DNA of 44,290 nt, taken from Conidiobolus incongruus B7586 (Eukaryota > Entomophthoromycota > Entomophthoromycetes > Entomophthorales > Conidiobolaceae). A program made the position numbers and the translations under genes. The DNA is taken from assembly GCA_000697335.1 (NCBI GenBank), contig JNEM01015436.1, forward strand, positions 1 through 44,290. Reading direction: 5' to 3'. The notes under the pieces are model-generated. The model saw only the letters and a program-made list of their open reading frames with translations. It was not told where the DNA came from and searched no databases. Shown here piece by piece: positions 23,793 to 35,030 of the stretch; position 1 is the first letter of the stretch; every line of letters starts with the position of its first letter.

Positions 23793-24057
23793 ATGTTGCT
23801 TAACATCTTGACTATTTCACTAACTTTGATTATATCTCTATGTTACAACACCTTCAATCTAATTACACCTAAAGGTAGTTATTAAGCGAATGGCGGAGAA
23901 TGATATATAGTGAAATGATGGAACCCTCAGCACGACAGTTGCAAGTGAGGCAAATGGATTGAAAAAAAAATATCAATTATAGCACTTTTGTGAGGAAACT
24001 TATAATGAGATTCAATCTAAATATGATAGTGAATTAATTGATTTCGTCAACTCATAA
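23793..24057 (+). pseudogene. Fossil of a small unknown secreted-type protein (copy 2)
   Basis: It starts with ATG and a clear signal peptide (MLLNILTISLTLIISLCYN), then FNLITPKGSY and a stop. Coding-like sequence continues in shifting frames to HFCEETYNEIQSKYDSELID and a final stop. It is related to the minus-strand fossil at 17,800-18,040. Several stops and frameshifts are present. An alternative is a gene with introns I cannot place, but the relative at 17.8 kb carries its own independent stops. Confidence 0.5.
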
Positions 24058-25735
24058 TACATTTAAATATAAATTATTTAATATTCCAATCCATTATAAT
24101 GAAAATTATATATAGTTGGTTATTATTATATTTCATTATCTAATTTCCAGAACATTTATGTTATTCCAATATTGAAATAAAACTTTAAATATAAAATATC
24201 TTGTAAATATAATGGAAATGATTTTTCATTAATATAACAATGAATATCAATTTAGTTGAATTGAGTAATTTAAAAAAATTGATCATTGAATTAAATTTAA
24301 ATGATACAAGTAAATGTACAATACAATCATTAACTTAGATGTTTTTTATTGCTGAAATTATTTTTAGACTTGGGAAATATATTCAGAAATATAATGAATA
24401 AATTGATAAGAATAAGCGTACTGTGACTGATTAAAAAATTATATCAATTAATGGAATAACTATATAAGATCTATTTTTTACAAATTTTTTAAACAAGTTA
24501 ATCTATGAATATTTTAATAGTTAGCAAAGGAATACTTGCTTCTTTATTAAATAAATGTTAAGATTTGAACATTTAATCAGATTTACTAATATTTTATTTT
24601 TACCCATTACCATTTTTATTATATAATACATAATTTTCAAGTTTTAAATTTATTTCTTTCTCAATTGAGCTTTGAATCATAAATTTTTCATAATCGTAGA
24701 GGTTACTACCTGTTCAAAATATTTAATATATATATATATATATATATTACTAACTTTTGAAATATATAATCTTAATATACGAAAAAATTTGAACATTTAT
24801 TTAAATATATTCACTGGATACGATTTCAAATGTTAATACTTTGCCTTAATCTGGAGAAGTAATCTCAATTTTCAATTGTATTTTTTATAATTATTTTTTC
24901 TAAATATAGATAAAAATATTAATTTGGAAACATATATTAATTGTTATTTATTGAGTTCCATTTTAAGAAATATAAAGGAAAATAAATTAACTTTAGTTAA
25001 ATGTGCTGATCAACTAAAATATCAAATTTAAACATATTTTTAATCTTTAAATTTTCTGATAATTTTGACAATTTATCATTATCAACTTTAAATGATTAAT
25101 TTTAAGTTATATCATATATCAAATTAAAAAATCTCTAATTTCATATCAGATCATGTTGATTATTATATCTATTAGCGAAGTCAAAGCAAAATTTATTTTT
25201 CAATTCAATAAATCTAATGGTTTCGACTTTAGAATAATGCTAAATATTGTTCTAACTTGTAGAATTTTGGGGCTATAAAGATTGTACTTTATAGAGACAT
25301 CAAGCTTGTAAATCATTAACCAAACTTATAAAGGATTAAAACGAAAGCTTTTATAATGATTAGTATATCGAAGAATGTATATAATCCAATTAATAAATTC
25401 AATTCGTTCCTGTAAGATAATTACAGCAAAATTTCAATTGGGTGGGCTGATTCTGTTGTACTTGAGATTTTCAAGAGAATGCCAAGTTCCTTTTCCGGAT
25501 TTTTGCAGGATCCAATTTCCAATTTATCACTAATGATTAGACTCTTGGGAAATTCTTAATAACTTGGTTAATTGAAAATTAATTAAACTCTAACTAATCC
25601 AAATTTTGATTATCTCATCGCTTCATCAATTTTCATAATTACTGCTCAATCATTAATTAAATTGATTGTCAAAAATTAATTGGAGGTTAATATTTAACCA
25701 AAATTTATTAAACCCCTTAATTGAAAAACCAGATA
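24058..25735. other. Spacer with simple TA repeat
   Basis: A/T-rich, with an uninterrupted TA run at about 24,727-24,747. The part from 25,150 to 25,520 is richer in G/C and may be old coding sequence, but no family could be read. Confidence 0.4.
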
Positions 25736-25745
25736 CCAAATTTGG
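25736..25745. promoter_or_regulatory. CCAAATTTGG palindrome upstream of P450 copy C
   Basis: A perfect palindrome 140 bases before the start codon. Two further half-like words follow (ACCAAATT near 25,762 and AAATTTGGTAA near 25,783), giving a clustered arrangement. Confidence 0.5.
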
Positions 25746-25828
25746 ACTTGAAAAAAAAGTTACCAAATTCGATAATAATTACTAAATTTGGTAATCATTG
25801 TTATATACATTTGTTGTAATTTATTAGG

Positions 25829-25836
25829 TATATAAG
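25829..25836 (+). promoter_or_regulatory. TATA box of P450 copy C
   Basis: TATATAAG 49 bases before the start codon, followed by AGAAATGAC as in the A/G-rich context of copies A and B. Confidence 0.6.
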
Positions 25837-25884
25837 AGAAATGACAGTCCCAATCCTAATCATAGCAAAAACATTATTAACAAA

Positions 25885-27773
25885 ATGATATACTTATTAA
25901 TTATTTCAATCCCAATAATTTTAACCATATACAAACTTTACACCGTTCTAAATTGTCCAAAAGAGCTTGAACATTTACCAGCTGCACCAATTCTAAGCTT
26001 CTTTCAATTGGCAATTTCGCAGCGACCATTTGACGAGAAGTTCGAGGAAATGTATCAAGGGTTGATTGACAATCATGGAATTATTAGGGTAAGTGAATAA
26101 TTGACTTCTGATATAGATGACTCTCATTGTGGTTTAGGTTATGACTCACCAAGGGTGGGCCGTGTTGGTGGGAGATCCTAAGTTAGTTAAGGAGATAGCT
26201 GTCAAATCAGGTAATATGACACCTAAATTTCTCAACAATTTATGACTTATAACTTGATAGATATTTTTATAAAACCTGACACAAAAAAGATGAAAATTAG
26301 CCCCTTATTCCTTAAATTTATCGGACCAAGCCAAGTTGGAGGAAACAATGGTGAGGTATGTAGGCTTGATAATTTCAATTATAATCAATTGTATTCAATG
26401 CGTATTATTTATTAGGATTGGAAGAGACATAGGAAGATCATTAACCCCATTTTCAATAAGTCTTGGAGTACCGAAATGTTTGGCAATTGTGTCAACGATT
26501 TGATTGAGAATTGGCAACAGTACGATGGCAAGGAGGTGAAGGTGCATGACATGATTCAAAGGTAATTCATCAAATGATATATCTGTGTTAGGTATTAATC
26601 GAAAGCATTAGATTAACCTTGGATGTACTCGGAAAAGCTATATTCAACATCGACTTTCAAGTAACTAATTCTATATAACCTTAAGAAACTAGTCTAATAT
26701 AATTTCTAGTCTGTCAAAGATCCCAACTCCAAACTGTATAACCTCTACAAAAACACTATGGAAGGATTATTTCATCAAGTCCAATACCATGTTTTTCCCT
26801 TCCTTGATAGTTTACCCTACTTCAAACGTGACCAATTGAATCAAAACTTGGATAATTATAACAACTTTGTGGATGAGATGATTGACCTCAAGAAGGACGA
26901 AATGCAAACTAGAGAGATTGGAGATAATGATGATTTGATTTCTGCGTTAATTAAGAGTAATGAGATGGAAGGTGATTTAAAGTTGACTAGGGATGAAATT
27001 AAAGTAAATTAAATACTATAATCATCGATAAAAAAATTAAATAAGGATTTAGGATAATATAAAATTCTTCATATTAGCAGGTCATGATACCACTTCCAAT
27101 ACTTTAACTGGTACTTTGTATTATTTGGCACGTTATCCTGTAAATTACAAATATTAAATTGCATCAAAAAATCTTATTAATTTATCGATATTGTAGGAAA
27201 TTCAAGATAAATTACGCAACCAGATATTGGAAGCTTTGGATCATCCCAAAGAACTCAAGGTTCCAACAATTGAGCAATTGAAAAACATTCCATATTTGGA
27301 CCTAGTCAATAAAGAATCTATGAGAATTATGACCACAGCCAGTAGCGTGAATCGCACTACATCAGTCACTCACACTTTAAGTAATGGTATTACAATCCCC
27401 AAAGATACATTTGTTTTTCTACACTTGTGGGCATCTCATCACAACAAGAATTACTTCAAAAATCCACAAGAATTCAACCCTGACCGATTCCAAAATATCT
27501 CGAGTGACGAATCCAAGTCATGGTTCCCTTTTTTGACAGGCAATAGAGCATGTAATTATATACACTCTAATATTAATATTGTAGCTAATATATTATTTAG
27601 GTATTGGAACTACTTTCTCAATCATGGAACAACGTGTTACCATTGCAATGCTATTACAGAAATTTGAATTTATTTTACCTCGTGACAGCGAAGATTTCGA
27701 CAGGGTTAGATTGACTTCAATTGCAATGGTTAGACCAGATGATTTAAACATCAAGGTACAAGTTAGAATGTAA
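25885..27773 (+). CDS. Cytochrome P450 monooxygenase (copy C), nine exons
   Basis: First of two plus-strand P450s. Exons: 25885-26088, 26138-26210, 26261-26355, 26416-26561, 26612-26660, 26710-27003, 27053-27139, 27197-27551, 27601-27773. Exon lengths equal copies A and B, and the joined frame is open for 491 aa. The N-terminal anchor (residues 1-20) is followed by LPAAP. C-helix WKRHRK in exon 4 provides the Trp and Arg that contact a haem propionate. AGHDTTS (about 296-302) is the oxygen-activating I helix, ESMR the ExxR, then FNPDRF, and FLTGNRACIG contains the thiolate Cys435. Introns are 48-60 nt, GTA...TAG. Exon 9 shares its first half with copy B and differs in its last third. Which compound it oxidises cannot be read from the sequence; fungal clusters of this kind often handle lipids or foreign compounds. 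Confidence 0.9.
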
Positions 27774-29501
27774 GAAATTCTATATACTGTGAATTTTCAT
27801 TTCATTCAATGAATAAATTCAGGTTACAATTTTTATAAATTATCTTAAGGTTATAAAATTTATTTCTAGCATTATATGATTTATTCAATATTAATATATA
27901 TTATTCTATAAAAAAAATATTACCTTTATCAACTAGATATTATCATATAATTTTTCTTACTGTACCATTTATTCAGATATTGAATATATATATATATATA
28001 TATTCAATTCATTATTTAAACAATAATTATTGTATTTTTTCATCATTTTCATTTATATTATAATCGAATTATTAGTTGCATTGAATTTGATTGATTGAAT
28101 TATTTATAAAATATGAATTTAGTTAAATTAGTTGAGGTTGATTAAGATATCATATAATTATATATTAATTTACATTATAAATATATCATCAGCTTAGGTT
28201 ACATCTATTAAATCATTTTCATTAATTACATTTTTAATATATTATATCAATCAAAGCAATTTTAATTGTATTTTTAATTCATACCATTCAAGTATAATAT
28301 GTCATAAAAAAATCTAATTTATAAAATAATTTATAATATTAAATATGTAGTTTGAGTTATAAAATTAATATATTTTTGTTATATGACATTTTTCAATATC
28401 TATAACCATGTCATTTATTGATATATAAATATTATCTATTAAATAAAAATAATTACCATTTAATCAATATCAAAATATTAAAAAGGTTAAATTAAACAAT
28501 TGGTTCTTTATTATATTTACAAAAAGATTTATTTTCATTTTAAAAATCCTGATTTTATTTAGCTTGTGAGAATATTTTAGAGAAAATATATATATATTAA
28601 ATTTAGCTAAAAATATTAATAAAATGTTAAAAATTTACAAAAAACTTATTACATTTGTACTATTGAATAATAATTATTGTTATTTATGGATAGTTCGAAA
28701 TTAATAAAATGACAAAAAGGAATTTTTTAGAACCATGTAATAAATTGATTCTATTCTTAAAGCAAAATGATACTATTTAAATTCTTAATTATACTTGTTA
28801 TATTCATTTTGACAAATTTGGCTAGCGACTATTATCTTTGATAGAAAAAATATAAGAATTTATCTTAATACCACTATTGAAAAATTTTCATAATATAATA
28901 ATACTGATTTTGCTATTTTGATATTCTAATAGCGTGCATAATTTTAATACCAATACTTGATGCAATTTAAATAGAAAAATCTTTTGGGCAATAATTATTG
29001 TTTATCATAGTATTTCAATATTCGATGCTTAAAAATTAAACTATTTATTGACCTATAAGGTCTGTAAATGGAGATAATTATATTTCAATATTCAATTACA
29101 AATCTCTCCAGATAATAATCAAAATATTATGGTGCGATAATACAAATTTTAAAATACCCGATATTTCAACCGATATAAATTCACGGATTAAACTTCAATT
29201 TTGATTTGAACAAATGAAACAAATTACTATCAATATTTTTAACTTAATAATGCATTGAGTTTAAAGTATTATAATTTTTATAGGGATTTCAATTATAAAA
29301 TATAAATGATAAAATTGTATTGATATATATAATATAAAATCTGGATATTACTACTTGACAAGAATACCAATAATTTATAGAATATTTTTATTAAAAATAT
29401 ATTAAATATGAATTAAAAATTAATTAATTTAAATTATAACAATGTAATAGTAAAATGATAAACCCAAAATTAAAAAGAAATTATGCATGACGTAAAATGA
29501 G
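27774..29501. other. A/T-rich spacer between P450 copies C and D
   Basis: No ORF or repeat worth noting except a short TA run near 27,985-28,003. Confidence 0.5.
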
Positions 29502-29508
29502 TATAAAA
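29502..29508 (+). promoter_or_regulatory. TATA box of P450 copy D, with a CRE-like word just upstream
   Basis: TATAAAA 52 bases before the preferred start. TGACGTAA at 29,488-29,495 resembles a CREB/ATF-type bZIP site. The CCAAATTTGG element of copies A-C is absent, so copy D may be controlled differently. Confidence 0.4.
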
Positions 29509-29559
29509 TCTCCAACAATTCACTCCATAACAATTAATTATAATACACAATTTCAAATC

Positions 29560-31468
29560 ATGCTATACTATCTAATTGCTTCGGCTGCAATATTCGTAGG
29601 GTATAAAATTTACCAATACATGAAATGTCCCAAAGATATGGAGGATATCCCAAGTGCTCCATTTTGGACCTTCTTTAGAATGGTATTCTCGAAGGATGAT
29701 TATGATACTAAGAACAAGAATTATTTACAACCTTTGATTCATAAGTATGGGGTATTTCGTGTAAGTTATAGAATAATGCATATTGTTAAGAATTGTCATT
29801 TTAATACGATATTCAGATGTTTACAATTAATGGGTGGGTTTTAGCTGTTGGAGACCCTAAAATTTCCAAAGAGATATTCTCCAAAGTTGGTAAGAATTCT
29901 TTCAATACTTTCATTATATTATCTATAATATAAATTTTTTCCGAATGGTATAGATTATTTTAGAAAGCCTGAAATGAATAAAAACCCAAACCCTTCTAAT
30001 TTAGTCAAATTTATTGGGATGAGTCAAGTAGGTACGAATAATGGCAAGGTAGTGTATTTAGTAGAATTTTAAATATCGATATTTATATAACTTGATATAT
30101 TATAGGATTGGAAGAGGCATCGCAAAATCATCAATCCAATATTTAATAAATCATGGTCTCCCGAAATGTTTGGCAATTGTGTTAAAGATTTGATTGATGA
30201 ATGGGAAAAGAATGATGGTGAAGAAATTAAAATTTATGAAATGATACAAAGGTAGATATATTATTAATCTTTAGTCCATTATATATAATGATTATATTTT
30301 TATAGGATGACATTAGATATCTTAGGCAAAGCCATTTTTAATGTTGATTTCAAAGTAGTTTTTATATAATTGTTTACACATCCATATATTTTAACATTAT
30401 AATTAGTCTATCAAAGATCCGAATTCTAAATTGTACCACCTATATAACAATATTACTACTCGACTATTCGAACAAACTTTATACATAATCATGCCATTTT
30501 TAGATCGCAATCCATTATTTAAACGTCATACATTAAATAAATATATGGAGGAATATAATGGATTTATTGAAGGAATGATGGAATTGAAGAAGAATCAATT
30601 GAAGAATTCAAACGAGTCTGATGATGATTTGATTACTGCATTAATTAGATCAAATGAAAATACTGAAGAAAACCAGCTTACACATGATGAAATTAGGGTA
30701 ATCAATTAATATCATGAGATAAATTATATCATGATTTAATAGTATCTTAGGATAACATTAAAGTGTTTATATTGGCTGGTCACGACACTACTTCGAATAC
30801 TTTAGCAAGTACACTGTATTATCTAGCTCGTTATCCAGTAAAAAATATTTTAGATCCTATTTAAATATACATCTAACCACCAAATACTAGGAAATTCAAG
30901 ATAAATTACGCAATCAAATATTAGAAGCCTTAGAACATCCTAACAAATTGACCATTCCGACGATTGATCAGTTGAAAAGCATTTTATATATGGACCTAGT
31001 CAATAAAGAATCCATGAGAATTATGACAACTGCTAGTTCAGTGTCTCGAATTGCTACACAAGATCATGTATTGAGCAATGGTATTACTGTACCAAAAGGA
31101 ACTCGAGTGCTTATTAATCTTTGGGGCATCCATCATAACGCTTCAGTATTTCCCGAGCCCGAAGAATTTAATCCCGACAGATTTAACCATTTGTCTAATG
31201 ACCAAAGTCGAAATTGGCAGCCTTTTACCACTGGAAATAGAACATGTAATCTATTTATAAACATTCTATTACGATCTAACCATATAGTTCTCTAGGTATT
31301 GGCACCTCCTTTTCTATGATGGAACAACGCGTAACTATTGCAATGCTATTGCAAAAGTTTGAATTTTCAATTGCATCCACTAATCCAGACTTTCATAAAC
31401 TTAGAGTCACTTCTCTCAATATTATACGCCCTAGAGATCTTGCTATCACTGTCAAAAAGAGAATTTAA
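29560..31468 (+). CDS. Cytochrome P450 monooxygenase (copy D), divergent paralogue, nine exons
   Basis: Same exon plan as copies A-C: 29560-29760, 29817-29889, 29954-30048, 30106-30251, 30306-30354, 30407-30697, 30751-30837, 30891-31245, 31296-31468. The joined frame is open for 489 aa; exons 1 and 6 are each one codon shorter. Motifs present are WKRHRK, AGHDTTS, ESMR, FNPDRF and FTTGNRTCIG. It has IPSAP instead of LPAAP after the anchor, and exons 1 and 6 differ clearly from the other copies, so it is the oldest branch in the cluster. An in-frame ATG at 29,497 would place the TATA word inside the coding region, so the ATG at 29,560, which aligns with the starts of the other three, is preferred. 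The stop is TAA. Confidence 0.88.
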
Positions 31469-32657
31469 AAATTGGTCCAATTTACTTTATACTCTATACA
31501 ATATTTTGAAATTTTGGATATTTTTACAATTGGAATATTTTTTTTACAAAAAATAAAAAAAAATAAACATTTAATCAATTTTTTTAAAAAAAATTAATAT
31601 ATTATGATAATAGATATTCTATTAATTTTTTATTTATAATTAAAATATAATTTTTTATTAATTTAATTCGATATATTCATCAATTTATTTGAATTATAAA
31701 TATATTCTTTTTATTTTATATTCATTTTAAAAAGGATATAAAATATTAAATACAAATATAAATTTGTTGAAATTACAATAGAATGAAAAATATAGTAAGC
31801 TGATATATTGGAATAAATAACATATAATTAATAAAAATTATATGACTATAAATGATTTTTAGTAAGATCTAAATTATTAAGTTTTTTGTATTCAATTCAA
31901 TTAAATATCAAATCGGAAGTGAAAAAATCTATAGGGTATTTTGTGGAAAATATATAAATTATATATGAAAATGAAAGTTCAAATTATAGATATTAATATT
32001 ATAGCTTTTATAGTTGGGTTTTATATGTTTAAACTTGATTATCGAAAAAAATCACCCTTTTGTGATAATTTAGCTCAGCTGGATACAAAATAATAACTTT
32101 TAAGAATAGTCCAAATGTGCTCAAATTCAAAATTTTTTCAATGTAGTTTTTTAGAAATATAAAAATTCATTTATCAAATAACTATTAATCAAAATGTATA
32201 AGTATCAATAATATTATATAATGTTTATTATATAAATCAAATAAATGGTTATTAAGGAAATAATAATATTAAAACAATTAAATAAAACTTTAAGTGTAAA
32301 AAAGAGATTTGAACATAGTTATTAAGACTTGGTAATTTATCAAAATAATTTCTCCATATTGACATCAATCTGATGTAGATCAATCAACCAATTAAATCAA
32401 GCCAAATCAATCTCCCAAAATCATTCATAATCAAATTGAAAAACTAAAAGATTTGTGAATATGAATATTACATTTTTTTTATATAACAAAATTAAATATT
32501 AAGAAAATATATATTGAAATCAGTTGAATAGCTTTAATTTGTAAGTTAAATTATTAAAATATTTATATTTACAAAATATATTTTAATTTATCAGATTAAA
32601 AATTTGTAAGAGTGAAAATAATAAAAATTGAATTTAGTTTAACGAGGAAATTAAATA
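31469..32657. other. A/T-rich spacer upstream of SEC62
   Basis: No gene. It contains the 3' flank of P450 copy D and the presumed SEC62 promoter, in which I see no distinctive element. Confidence 0.5.
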
Positions 32658-33474
32658 ATGTCAGAAGCTCAAAGACAAGCACCTAAAGAATTAGTTAACG
32701 TAGCCAACTATTTATTGGATTTTCATAAATCTGGTTTACGTCAAAGACAAACTCAATTTAACGGTCAGAGAGTCATCTATTTTAAAGGTAAAATTTAGAA
32801 CCAAGTCATCAAAATTGGAAATTGATTAGAATGAATTAGGAAAGAGTGGTGTTAATGCTCTATTGAAGAAGGAGTACACTTTATCACCTCAGGTTAACAA
32901 CAGAGAAGAAGCTGGACGACTTTTAGAACAATTATTACAGCATCAATTCTTTATTAGATGTCACAAAGATCCCCAAACCCAGAATTTGCAATTGATTCAG
33001 GAACAAGAATTCTCTGAAGATACTTATTTCATGTGGATTTATCAAGGTTCTCAACTTAAGAATTATCTCACTGCGATCGGTGTTCTCGCAGTGATCATTT
33101 TGGGAGTATTCTATCCCTTGTGGCCCAGATTCATGCAGAAGGGTGTATGGTACCTCTCTATGGCAATGTTAGGTTTCTTATGTTTCATGCTAGTATTGGC
33201 TGTCATTCGTCTTATTTTGTATATCTTCACCAAAATCTTTGTCAAACCCGGTATTTGGCTGTTCCCTAACCTCTTCGAAGACTGTGGTTTTTTCGAATCT
33301 TTCGTTCCCCTCTACGCTTGGGACGTGCCTCCCCCACCCAAGCAATCCAGTGGTAAAAAGAAGAAGGCCAAAGCTGCTGCCGCTGGTGCTGCTCCTGGAG
33401 CGGCCGATGCTAAATCTAATTATACTACTTTGAATACTCCCCATCAGCATGATGGTGGCTGTTGTGATCATTAA
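32658..33474 (+). CDS. SEC62: Sec62, ER protein-translocation subunit
   Basis: Two exons, 32658-32787 and 32840-33474, joined by a 52-nt intron (GTA...TAG) that splits the Gly codon of the YFKGKSGV block; 254 aa. Sec62 works with the Sec61 channel and Sec63 in post-translational import into the ER. The cytosolic N-terminal domain (1-115) carries the family words RVIYFKGKSGVNALL and RCHKDP. Two membrane segments follow (about 118-139 and 147-173). After them comes the signature FPNLFEDCGFFESFVPLY (185-202), which corresponds to FLPNLTADVGFIDSFRPLY of human SEC62. The tail is Lys/Ala-rich (216-233) and ends in GGCCDH. Codon choice is richer in C/G than in the P450s, suggesting strong expression. 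SND3 follows on the same strand. Confidence 0.93.
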
Positions 33475-34248
33475 TTTTTATACAATCCCTATAAATTTAA
33501 AACACAATTGGTTTACCATATTTCACATCATTTATAATATCATTAAACCTATGTCTTAAACAGGATATAATATTATATTATTTTTAACAATTTCAAACTA
33601 TTTTAATAATATTGTATAACATTTTAATACACTAAAAAACCAAAGTTTACGTTATTAATTTGAAATTTTTAAATTTATTTCCAAAAAAAGCTAATAAAGC
33701 ACATTGTTAATCAATCGTAATAATCAAAAAACAATTGTTGATTGAATTTTAAACCTTGGAAGTTATTATTTTTAAATTGCTTTAACTGATACTTGAATTT
33801 AATAAAGCTTTTAATATTTTCAATTTCTGTATATATTGTGTATCTAAAGAAATTTGAAAAATTGTAAAATTTTGTACTTGCCAAAATTTTATATTAATGA
33901 ATTTATCGACTCTTGGTTAATATTATCCAGAAAAGTTATTATTTATATTGGATTGTATACTGATAAATTGATTTGACAAATTTTAATTGGTTCTTGAAGA
34001 GTGTCAAAGCTGTATTTTAAAATTGAAAAATAAAAATTGTTAAGAATTTTCTAGAAATTTTTGATAAATATATATTTTATTATAAATTTATTGATTATTG
34101 ATTTATATTAATTTGATATTATTTATTATGATCAAGTTTAAAAATATTTATATATTTTCCATGATTTACTGTTAACAATAAAAAACTCGAAATTTTCCCC
34201 AGACTGTTTTAAAAAAAATCCCAAGAGATTTCAAGTTGGAAACTTGCG
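33475..34248. other. Spacer between SEC62 and SND3
   Basis: A/T-rich, no gene. Confidence 0.5.
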
Positions 34249-34257
34249 ATTGGTCAG
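34249..34257 (-). promoter_or_regulatory. CCAAT-box-like site upstream of SND3
   Basis: ATTGGTCAG on the plus strand is CTGACCAAT on the minus strand, the classic NF-Y/HAP word, about 165 bases before the SND3 start. Confidence 0.35.
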
Positions 34258-34418
34258 TTTATTTTCGAGGGTCAATTTCTAATTCCCATTAAATTTCATT
34301 AGTATTATAAATAGTTAATATTAATAATGGTCAAACTCATTTTTATTTTTAATTGAATAAAATATAAAAAATATATAACTCATAATTTTATAAATTATAA
34401 AATAAAAGAATATTGAAA

Positions 34419-35030
34419 ATGTCAGGTATGCAACAACAATTGTTAGGTATTGGTTTAGTTATGGGTTTGGTGCAAGTCGCCAAGCGTTTGGATTTAGAAG
34501 ATCCTGCCAAGTTACCCTATTTAAGAGCTTCTTACATCACTGCTCAACTCGTCATCCTCGCTGTCTATGGTTACATCTACACTAAAATTAATGCTAATAA
34601 CGATACCACCCCTCTCAACTATGAAGAAAAGAAAGGATTCGCTCAAGAGCCCATCCAAGTCAACACCACCGTTGTGGAGTACGACCGTGCTGAATTGATG
34701 AAGGCACTCCAAGGTGTGTTTATGGGTATGGCCTTCCTCGGCTTCTTACATCTCAAATGGGGCTACGTCCAACCTCTCTTCCTCCAAAGTATCCTCCCCA
34801 TCAAGAACCTTTACGACAACAAATTAGTCAAGATCTACATCCTTGGTGAAAAGGCTGAAGGCGCTCTCAAGCGTCCCTGGGTCGCTCCCAACCCCTTCGC
34901 CATGCCCTCCGAATCTGCCGAACCCGCTCAACCCGTCGCCCCCGTCGAATCTGCCGAATCCACAGCTACTGAAAAGAAGAAAGAAGCTACCAAGAGAGCT
35001 GCCACCTCTTCAGATTCTAAAGATGAATAA
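34419..35030 (+). CDS. SND3: SND3 / PHO88 family ER membrane protein
   Basis: A single-exon protein of 203 aa starting at the ATG at 34419. The frame is open a little further upstream only through a TTG. Snd3 (Pho88) is an ER membrane component of the SND route, which targets proteins independently of SRP; the older name comes from a phosphate-transport phenotype in yeast. The sequence follows the yeast protein: QVAKRLDLEDPAKLPYLR (19-36; yeast QLSRRIDMEDP), a first membrane segment (about 38-56), VEYDRAELMKAL, a second hydrophobic segment GVFMGMAFLGFLHLKW (99-114), PLFLQSILPIKNLYDNKLVKIYILG (119-143; yeast PLFMQSISPVKS) and LKRPWVAPNPF. The C-tail (165-203) is Ala/Pro/Glu-rich, then Lys-rich, and ends in KDE. 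Codon use is strongly C-ending, as expected for a highly expressed gene. Confidence 0.92.
   Translation: MSGMQQQLLGIGLVMGLVQVAKRLDLEDPAKLPYLRASYITAQLVILAVYGYIYTKINANNDTTPLNYEEKKGFAQEPIQVNTTVVEYDRAELMKALQGVFMGMAFLGFLHLKWGYVQPLFLQSILPIKNLYDNKLVKIYILGEKAEGALKRPWVAPNPFAMPSESAEPAQPVAPVESAESTATEKKKEATKRAATSSDSKDE

Noticed and set aside
24720-24750. TA runs (also near 27,990, 36,225 and 42,700) as possible regulatory or origin sequences.
   Set aside because: Simple TA repeats are expected in DNA this A/T-rich. Only the run at 42.7 kb has a plausible promoter position.
29497-29559. An upstream in-frame start for P450 copy D at 29,497.
   Set aside because: It places the TATAAAA word inside the coding sequence. 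The ATG at 29,560 aligns with the other P450 starts.
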